From assembly GCA_025558075.1 (NCBI GenBank), contig JAHLKF010000002.1:434001-498000 (forward strand): a DNA stretch of 64,000 nt. The letters run 5' to 3'. Below the pieces are notes generated by a model. It did no database searches and was not told where the DNA came from. It saw only the letters and a program-made list of their open reading frames with translations. A program made the position numbers and the translations under genes. Shown here piece after piece: positions 57,101 to 64,000 of the stretch. Within the stretch, counting starts at the first letter, position 1. Each line of letters opens with the position of its first letter. This DNA is from Gaertneriomyces semiglobifer (lineage: Eukaryota; Chytridiomycota; Chytridiomycetes; Spizellomycetales; Spizellomycetaceae).

Positions 57101-58143
57101 AGTTATTACCCAATAGACCGATGAGCCTACCTATATCACTTCCTTCCGCAAGCGCGTTACATACGACCACTAGCAAGGCCGTCATCGGGTCGCCTCTACA
57201 AAGCAATTCTTCTGCAACGGCTCCTTTGACCTCATTGGAAATCGACTTTTCTGTGAGATCTTCAAGAACAAGCGTCACGAGACGCTGAGGAGCGTTCGGA
57301 GAATCGGCATTCGCACAATGATGTAGCAACTCTAGGCAGTGGAGGTCCGGGTCTATTCGGGCGTGGATGCCCACAACTGAGTAGCATCCTTTGAGAAGCG
57401 CTCGGAGCTTTGAGGCGGGAAAAGTGCTGGGAAAGTGTGGCCAGATGAGATGAGTGCAGCAAACACATATCTTGACGTGAGCATACTTACTTCACTCGCG
57501 CGAAATTCTCGGCCTTCAGCTCATCAAGCATGGATTGGGAGCGGGTGAGATGAGCCACCGCTTTAATGTGGTTGTCGCCGTAAAAGTAGTAATGGCCAAG
57601 CTCAAAAGAGAGGCGGCAAATGAACTCCCGCGCGCAAGGGTCAGATGGAGTGCCGTTGGACGTCATATCCTGGAGCACATCTTCCAACAGATCTGCATGA
57701 TGTTGTGACTTTTCGATGATTGTCACATCATCAGTCGCTTCTTCCGCAACCATGCGCACGACATAGCGGCTGGTCATCGCAAACGGATTATGTTGGGCAT
57801 CTCCTTCCTGCTCGACGGCGCTGGAGAAAAGTGTGGTCACTACAATGGAAAAGGCGACACATGTATACCCGCAACCTACAAATTCTTAAGCCCTAATAGA
57901 ACTATAGGAATAGCCGTCTTCGGAAGTGTAGCCTCCAAGTCATCGAGTGTTAAATGGAGGACTTGCGCTATCTGATGTCGGATGAGATGCCGCAACGTAT
58001 ACCGGTGGAATTGTCTCATAACCGAAACACACCTGGACTGCCACGCGCACTCTTATATCCTGGCAATCCGCCAGCTCCAGGGGTCTCTCTTCATTTTCGG
58101 CAGGAGTTGTCAAAAGTTCAAGCCAGTGGGCGGGAGTCGGCAT
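54167..58143 (-). CDS. INTS8: Integrator complex subunit 8 (INTS8) homologue
   Basis: A minus-strand gene of roughly 14 exons, probably starting at the ATG at 58143 (MPTPAHWLELLTTPAENEER) and ending at 54167. INTS8 is a TPR-like scaffold that ties PP2A to the Integrator complex, which attenuates RNA polymerase II and processes snRNA in animals. Matches to human INTS8 occur in order: LDDLEATLPKTAIPIVLLGL (human MDLATLPPTTAMAVLL), FICRLSFELGHYYFYGDNHI (human CYDLGAAYFQQG), and AECYLWDSNLLEYAI (human YYDYIWDVTILEYL). The last exon is IRVMGRQELAPLANPVTRMS (human IAIKAIGQTELNASNPEE). Helical exons lie between, for example TDSEHQYFSNELNQVLSNVI. Exon borders between 57.0 and 54.6 kb are not fully resolved. 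Integrator is generally described as missing from yeasts. Confidence 0.72.
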
Positions 58144-58586
58144 CGGCGGTCCTGAGGAGAACAACTCCTGCAGTAAAGTAATCACCGCATGTCGGCCTAT
58201 TCCAGTTCCTTTCTCAGTACTTGTGCTAGAAAACTACTGCCAGGCCTTTCGCACCTTCCACTTGAAGCTTTTCTGCGACCTGTATTAACCAAGGATTACT
58301 GACTGGGCAAAGATATGGCGCGACGTTCCAACCCAGGCTCTGACCTTCCCAGGAAGGTCATCCCGTAGCGTAGATAACCTGAGCAAGCTCTCCATTACTA
58401 GGATTCATTTGGTAAGTTATTCATAATTATATGTGGCATAATCTTTAGGAAAAAGATTGGTGAGGTTGAGTGTTCGTGTCACGAACCGTGGATCTACACA
58501 CAAAATACGGCGTCAACTTATCCAGCTACTCTTTACACCTGTCTGTACTTCTTGGGACATCCTCAAGTCCTTCACCACCACCACAA
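58144..58586. other. divergent intergenic region
   Basis: About 440 bases between INTS8 and the C-CAP-like gene. No distinct motif. The + frame is open back to 58470 but without an ATG, so an upstream exon of the + gene is possible. Confidence 0.35.
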
Positions 58587-59264
58587 ATGCCTCTCCCACC
58601 CCTCCCTATCCCTTCGCGCACGCGCCAAACCCTCTCCGCTCTCCACTCCGTCACCCTTAACCCACCATCGCAACCCACACTGATCACTCACTGTACATCC
58701 TCTTCCTTTACATTCTCTTCGCTCACGCAGCTTACGATTGAACGCTGCCAGGATGTGGAAGTTGTAGTGGAAAACGTTCGGACTACTCTGGAGGTGGTGC
58801 GATGTGAAAAGTGCAAGGTGAAGGTGCGAACGGGAGGTGGGATTGTGGTTGATGGCTGCAATGGGTTGGATTTCGAGATTGGAGGAGCACGAGGTGGAGA
58901 TGGCGATGGAGAGAGAGCAGAGTCTGATATACCCATACCAACTATTTTTACCAGTACATCGACGGATGTCGCTCTTACGCTTCATTTGCCATCGTCATCC
59001 CAATTGGACGATGCCTCACCGTCAGAACACGAAGGAGCGAGTCAGGGACAGACTAACGCCCAGACCATTCGATATGTCATTCCCTCCCCCTCCCCCAACC
59101 TCAACGCTCGAGTGGGCTTTCGTCACAAGACGACTTGGGACAGTGACACGAAAACTTTCAGAACTGTAATGTGTAATCTTTATGGAGATGAAATGACCAA
59201 ATCAGCAGACGGTAGCGGAGACACGGAGGGAGGTGAACGGAAAGATGGGAATGTAGGACGATGA
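58587..59264 (+). CDS. C-CAP/cofactor C-like beta-helix protein
   Basis: One exon of 225 aa starting at the first in-frame ATG (MPLPPLPIPSRTRQTLSALH). The middle shows the short repeating beta-strand rungs of the C-CAP/TBCC fold: FSSLTQLTIERCQDVEVVVE, TTLEVVRCEKCKVKVRTGGG and VVDGCNGLDFEI. This fold occurs in tubulin cofactor C, RP2 and the actin-monomer-binding C-terminus of CAP/Srv2. The catalytic arginine motif of TBCC (QxRxH region) is not evident, so it may not be a GTPase activator. The C-terminal part (RVGFRHKTTWDSDTKTFRTV) is Thr/Ser/Gly-rich. Exact subfamily unresolved. Confidence 0.55.
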   Translation: MPLPPLPIPSRTRQTLSALHSVTLNPPSQPTLITHCTSSSFTFSSLTQLTIERCQDVEVVVENVRTTLEVVRCEKCKVKVRTGGGIVVDGCNGLDFEIGGARGGDGDGERAESDIPIPTIFTSTSTDVALTLHLPSSSQLDDASPSEHEGASQGQTNAQTIRYVIPSPSPNLNARVGFRHKTTWDSDTKTFRTVMCNLYGDEMTKSADGSGDTEGGERKDGNVGR

Positions 59265-59481
59265 CGTGGATTTCGTAGATAGTAGCATAGGATACCCCTT
59301 CAGCGAGCTAAACAACAGAGTAGACGCCACATCGAACCCCATTTGCATTTCCCACGTTGGTTTCACCGCCAGTGTCTTTCCTGGCGACATTTAGTGGGAG
59401 GTCATGGTGGGAAGCTGAGGGATGTAATTCGTGCACGGTCATTGCTCCTCTTTCTCCAGGATTGGTACTCGCTCATGCATC

Positions 59482-60387
59482 TCATAGAAGCCCGTTCGAC
59501 ACACATCTATCATACAAGGCTAAGGCAGATAACGCCTTCATGTCTCTAGTGCTACGCCATAGGTCTTTCAACTTAACTAATTTCACCTGTATACGCTCTC
59601 CTTCGTCTCTGAGACCCCCCTCGTGATCCTCGAGCCGTTGAATTTCCTTCATCGGCATGCTCTTTCGACATAAAAACAACTTTAGATACTCATCCGACCC
59701 TCCTGGGCTTGGATAAACTCCGTTCCCACCAAGCGTGTCATTGTCATTGCCAACAGCGAGTTTCACCAAGTCAATCAAATCGCCATCGTCAATGTGAATG
59801 CCACACTCTTCTTCCAATTCCCGCGCTGCGATTCCTGCAAAGTGATTTTCTCCGTCTAGCATACCAGCCGGTAGTTCACAGGTCGATAGAGACCCGACAG
59901 GAATCCGTGGCTGCACGCAGAGGACCACCCGCTCATCCGTGTCATCTTGCACATCATTCGGACGGACGATAAGTAGGATGGCTACTGCTCCTCCGCGTAA
60001 AAAGACCACTCCAGGAATACGCCCACCATCTTTGTCTGTCCAATGTACATCGGCTTTGAACTTTACAAATCCTAGTTTCCCATTGCCGAACTTATCAGCA
60101 TCCGTTACTTCCACACTTGAGATTCTCACGCGTGATGCTGCAGGCGACGTCCGCATCTCATGGTCGATGGTGGCAACCCAGTCTTTGAATGGCGGAAACC
60201 CTTCAACATCAGACAACGTAATCCCTAAGTTCGGTCTCACTGTTAGAGGCACCTCGTGAGAACCAATGTTGAGAACACGCTGCGGGGAGGAGGATGGGGA
60301 CGACATGAGACGTGAATATGGCGCGCGCAAAAACTGCAATCCCTCGATGGCACTGGCAAAATGATATAGTCTTAACGGCTTCAGCAT
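59482..60387 (-). CDS. Nudix hydrolase, ADP-sugar diphosphatase type (plant NUDT14-like)
   Basis: A single exon of 301 aa. The Nudix box is ELPAGMLDGENHFAGIAARE followed by LEEECGI, with the catalytic REL-EE-G core. The spacing before it, PAGMLD, is the variant seen in plant NUDT14-type ADP-sugar/ADP-glucose pyrophosphatases rather than in MutT. VYPSPGGSDEYLKLFLCRK after the box also matches that group. These enzymes split ADP-ribose or ADP-glucose to AMP plus sugar phosphate. The N-terminus (MLKPLRLYHFASAIEGLQFL) is basic and could be a mitochondrial presequence; a second ATG at 60306 (MSSPSSSPQRV) would give a cytosolic form. Confidence 0.88.
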   Translation of the reverse strand: MLKPLRLYHFASAIEGLQFLRAPYSRLMSSPSSSPQRVLNIGSHEVPLTVRPNLGITLSDVEGFPPFKDWVATIDHEMRTSPAASRVRISSVEVTDADKFGNGKLGFVKFKADVHWTDKDGGRIPGVVFLRGGAVAILLIVRPNDVQDDTDERVVLCVQPRIPVGSLSTCELPAGMLDGENHFAGIAARELEEECGIHIDDGDLIDLVKLAVGNDNDTLGGNGVYPSPGGSDEYLKLFLCRKSMPMKEIQRLEDHEGGLRDEGERIQVKLVKLKDLWRSTRDMKALSALALYDRCVSNGLL

Positions 60388-60611
60388 CCGGTATGCTGCA
60401 ATAGCCTTCTTTTACTGCCAAATGTTGTCGCTTTTGGTGTGAGCAGCTCTTCCTGATAACCCCAGTCTCAGCCAGCTACGCGTGAGGAGCTTAACTTTGG
60501 CGGGTTACTTTCTGGTCTCATCCGAATTTTTGGCAGTTTGGATCTTGCGCATGCAGAGGAACACTTGAGATATTGGGGTGGTCGCTGAAAGCACTCCTCA
60601 GGACCGCAGAG

Positions 60612-63600
60612 ATGGCGCTAAACTTGAGCGCGACGGCGGACTGGAACCAGCTGCATGATCGATTCTACTGGTGTGGACTGTCATCCTGCCGTCGGAACCC
60701 CAATGCGAGCCTAACCATGTAATTACACAGCAAAAAGGAGATCTATGTGATGCTATGGAAGGATGTTGACTTGGCCAATTATATTACTGCGGTCGCACCT
60801 TATGGTGGTCCAGTCGGTAAGCATTGCGTGGTCGGTAATACACGAGTTGCCTCTAACTCTCAGAACGGTTAGCGATGATTCGAAATGACAGAAGGTTAAT
60901 GACTCTGCAGAACCAAAGCATCAAGCCTGTCATTCACATATATACCTCATCTGGAAAGCTGATCAGCCAATTTCAAGTGAGTCAAATCAGCATTCGACAA
61001 TTGGCCGTGGCCCAAAATTGACTATCGTTCGTAACAGTGGGATAAGGGCAAAATCGTTGGAATGGGATGGACGAACACTGAGCATCTCATGTGTGTGCTT
61101 GACAATGGGAGTATCAAAGTCTACGATATCCATGGTGAACCTGTCCAGTTCAGCTTAGGACAGGTAGGCATCACAACATCAGGCGACGTGAATGGTGATG
61201 CAGTCAACTTATCAATGACTTGAAGGATGCAAAAGAGTTTGGCGTACTCGGGTGCCAGTTCTGGGACACCGGCCTTGTCGTTTTGACTGGGAATTACAAA
61301 CTGGTAGCAGTGACGGACTTGGATGAACCGCGACCGAAGCCGCTTGCCGAAACAGGTACAAGCTGAAGGTTCCTATACAGCGACACGAGCTAATGTCATT
61401 GTTAGGTCTCAACCAACTGCCCCACTGTTGGACTCTCATACCGCCAAAGCTGACGTTGAGCGGGCATGTCGAGGTTCTGGTTGCTGTTGGGTCCACAGTT
61501 TTGGTTGTAGATGCGTCCGGAAGCCAAGATCAGGTGGGTAACTTGGCTCCCCTGAGCTGTGAACCACCTTCCTGACACGTGAGCACCAAGCTTCTTTCTC
61601 AGGGGCCTTTCTCTCGGATGGCGGTCTCTCCCGACGGAAAATTTTTGGCCCTGTTCACCAAGGATGGCAAAGTTTGGGTTGTGTCTACGGACTTTCAAAA
61701 GAGCCTTGCTGAGTTCTCAACAAAATCCACTACCCCGCCTACACAAATGGCATGGTGTGGTGACGACTCGGTAGTTCTCCACTGGCCAGATGCCATATTA
61801 GTTGTGGGTCCCTTTGGTGACTGGATCAAGCAAGTGTTTGAGCGGACAATTTTCTTTTCTTACGAAACCTTACATTAACACAAACGTATCTTATGTAGAT
61901 ACGCCTACGAAGGCACTGTGCATCTTGTCTCGGAAATTGACGGCCTACGAATTATCAGCAGCGGCAAGTGCGAATTCCTTCATCGCGTTCCGTCGGCGAT
62001 AGAGGATATCTTCAGAATCGGATCAACCGCACCTGGTGCAATACTCTATGATGCATTGGACCATTTTGAAAAGAAAAGCCCGAGAGCGGATGAGAATATC
62101 CGCAACATCAAACCTGAACTGACCGATGCGGTCGACACCTGTATCGAAGCGGCTGGGCACGAATTCCATACTGCCAGACAACGAAGTCTGCTACGGGTTA
62201 GTAAAGTCCAGTATTCACGGTCTGCTGCTATTGTCAGCTTACTCAACAACCGTAGGCCGCAAGCTTCGGGAAGTGTTTTCTGGATTCATATCCAGCAGAT
62301 CGTTTCATCGACATGTGCAAGACGCTAAGAGTACTGAATGCAGTACGGCATTTTGAAATCGGGATACCGTTAACCTATTCCCAGTACGTGTACAAGCACT
62401 TGGCGTCTGTGGCGCATACAAAGTGACAACTCTGACGGAATGCATGCCTTTTCTTATGATAGGTACAATAGTCTGACCCCGCAGGTCCTTATTGATCGGC
62501 TGGTTCATAGGCATCAGCACCTCTTAGCTTTACGCATAAGCGAATACCTGGGCCTTAGCAAGCAGCGCATTTTGATTCACTGGGCATGTTTGAAAATCAA
62601 GCTTTCTCTTGATGACGAAGAAACACTTGTGCGAAGTATCGTTGAAAAACTCGACGGGCGCGAGTCGGGAGTCTCCTATGTGGAAGTCGCCAAAGCGGCA
62701 TTTGAGTGTGGAAGGATATCGCTTGCTACTAAAGTACATCTACTGCCGCCTGTTGCTTCAACCATACGACCATGAACTAAATTGTCGGTTTAGCTGTTGG
62801 ATTACGAACCTCACGCTGCAAACCAGGTCCCGCTGTTGATGAGCATGGAGGAAAATGAGGTTGCGCTGATCAAAGCTATTGAGAGCGGAGATACCGACCT
62901 AGGTAGGCATATTCGGATGCCTTGTTATGATTCCACTCTACTTGCTTTCTGATATCCTGTGATCATGTTATGCCCGATTGCAGTGTACCTTGTCCTCTTA
63001 CATACGCAACGAACTCTCCCACTTCCGGACTTTTTCCGCCTCCTGGACACCCACCCACTTGCATCCACCCTTTTCACTCAGCATCAGAAACAAATGCAAT
63101 CTTCTCTCCTCCAAGACTACTACTACCAGAATGACCATCGCTCAGCATCTGCGTCCTTGCTTCTTACCCAGAGTTATGCTTTCTCGGACATGTCAGCACG
63201 GATCAGTCAGCTTCAGAAGGCACATAAATTGTACCTCAGCGATCCGGAAACCGCCTTCGAAGCCAAAGTAGTGGAGGACGAAATAAAGTTGATAAATTTG
63301 CAGCGCGATTTGGAACGGGAGAGCGGCCATGTCTTTTTGGATTTAACGTTGAGTCAAACCATATTCAAAATGCTGGTCTTGGGACTAGGAAGTAAGGCTG
63401 CCAAAGTCAAAAGCGAATTTCGAGTGCCGGATAGGAGGTTTTGGTGGCTGAAAATCAAGGCTTTGGTTCAGGTAAGGCTTATGCCACGACTTTCCTTGGG
63501 CGTCATACTAACATTTGTGTCACTTAGACAAGTAACTGGGATGGGTTAGAAAAGGTAAGAGTCGACAAGGTGAGATGGCTTGAGTTCTTGCATGAGGACC

Positions 63601-63863
63601 TGACACATGCGTCACAGTTTGCGAAGTCGACCCCAAAATTACCGGCATCGCACATTCTCGATGTTCTGATTCGAGCGGGCACATCCGCGGCTTTTGCGCA
63701 GGCTAAAAAGTATGTCGATGTTATGGTTAAAGCTGGTGGAACACAAGAAAAGGAAGCACAAGCCTTTTTGGAGATTTTGGCAAAAGGGCCTGGAGTATCC
63801 GCTAGTGCTGGCACTCGCGACACGGGCAGTTCCTCCCGACGAACGTCATACCTATCGTCGTGA
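60612..63863 (+). CDS. VPS16: VPS16, core subunit of HOPS/CORVET tethering complexes
   Basis: A gene of about 14 exons. The first three are 60612-60670, 60731-60816 and 60873-60976, and the protein starts [19 protein letters not shown]. Vps16 pairs with the SM protein Vps33 within HOPS and CORVET to drive endosome-vacuole fusion. Conserved landmarks in order: [31 protein letters not shown] (beta-propeller), [45 protein letters not shown] [40 protein letters not shown] and [11 protein letters not shown]. The Vps16-C domain has [20 protein letters not shown] and [18 protein letters not shown]. The last exon ([27 protein letters not shown]) parallels the human C-terminus. The stop at 63863 is the most likely end, but a splice into the 63.8-63.9 kb sequence ([13 protein letters not shown]) is possible. 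Confidence 0.93.
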
Positions 63864-64000
63864 TGGCTCTCACTTGATTGATCATCAGCCGGGGCCTAAA
63901 TAGACTCAGAATCTTACCTGTCAGGACAATCACAATGAGGCATTCTGCCCTGAGGTTGCACATGGAGAGGAAACCGATTGCACATCCTGGGAGACACCAT
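63864..64000. other. window edge, no gene defined
   Basis: The last 137 bases contain no complete feature. A minus-strand frame with an ATG at 64000 followed by a donor-like site near 63921 could be a first exon entering from the right, but it is too short to judge. Confidence 0.2.

Overview
This is nuclear DNA from a fungus, most likely a flagellated early-diverging one (Chytridiomycota). The genes carry frequent GT-AG introns of about 50-80 bases. The set mixes fungal genes (an APSES/ankyrin cell-cycle factor of the Mbp1/Swi6 type, a NoxR/p67phox NADPH-oxidase regulator, a HAP2/NF-YA subunit) with genes that yeasts and moulds usually lack: a class A GPCR, an Integrator INTS8 homologue, and degenerate pieces of an axonemal-type dynein heavy chain. 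Exon junctions were read by eye from splice sites and reading phase. For fifteen of the multi-exon genes with every junction placed (zinc finger, FIG4, kinesin, MBF, LOG, STX18, NF-YA, TMEM223, EME1, IPMS, GPCR, coiled-coil protein, TMEM135, SEM1, IF1) the summed exon lengths are exact multiples of three.

0-13 kb: a C2H2 zinc-finger factor, the FIG4 phosphoinositide phosphatase, a kinesin-3 motor (about 1590 aa) and the MBF-type factor, all on +, followed by a LOG-type phosphoribohydrolase on -. 13-31 kb: a large DH-PH RhoGEF with a RhoGAP-like C-terminus (-), syntaxin-18 (+), a SUMO-motif protein of unknown function (-), NF-YA (+), a TMEM223-like mitochondrial protein (+), the EME1 endonuclease subunit (-) and, divergently, 2-isopropylmalate synthase (+).

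31-44 kb: a class A GPCR (+), a coiled-coil membrane protein (-), a long unrecognised multi-exon gene (+), a poorly coding tract with a duplicated exon and small repeats (38.4-41.8 kb), then a TMEM135/PMP52-like peroxisomal protein (+). 44-52 kb: NoxR (-), a microsatellite-rich tract with a possible Pol III RNA gene, the proteasome subunit SEM1/DSS1 (-), a GPI-anchored secreted protein (+) and the F1-ATPase inhibitor IF1 (-). 52-54 kb is a repeat and pseudogene tract with dynein fragments. 54-64 kb: INTS8 (-), a C-CAP/cofactor C-like protein (+), an ADP-sugar type Nudix hydrolase (-) and VPS16 (+).

The genes are individually transcribed housekeeping genes and I see no metabolic cluster or integrated virus. 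Loose functional links are endolysosomal membrane traffic (FIG4, VPS16, kinesin-3, syntaxin-18), Rho/Rac signalling (RhoGEF, NoxR) and mitochondrial function (TMEM223, IF1). The most unusual observations are an IF1 protein carrying two inhibitory heads, an EME1 subunit with an N-terminal CUE-like ubiquitin-binding domain plus SUMO-interacting motifs, INTS8 in a fungus, and blockwise alternation of C-ending and G-ending codons in the TMEM135 gene.
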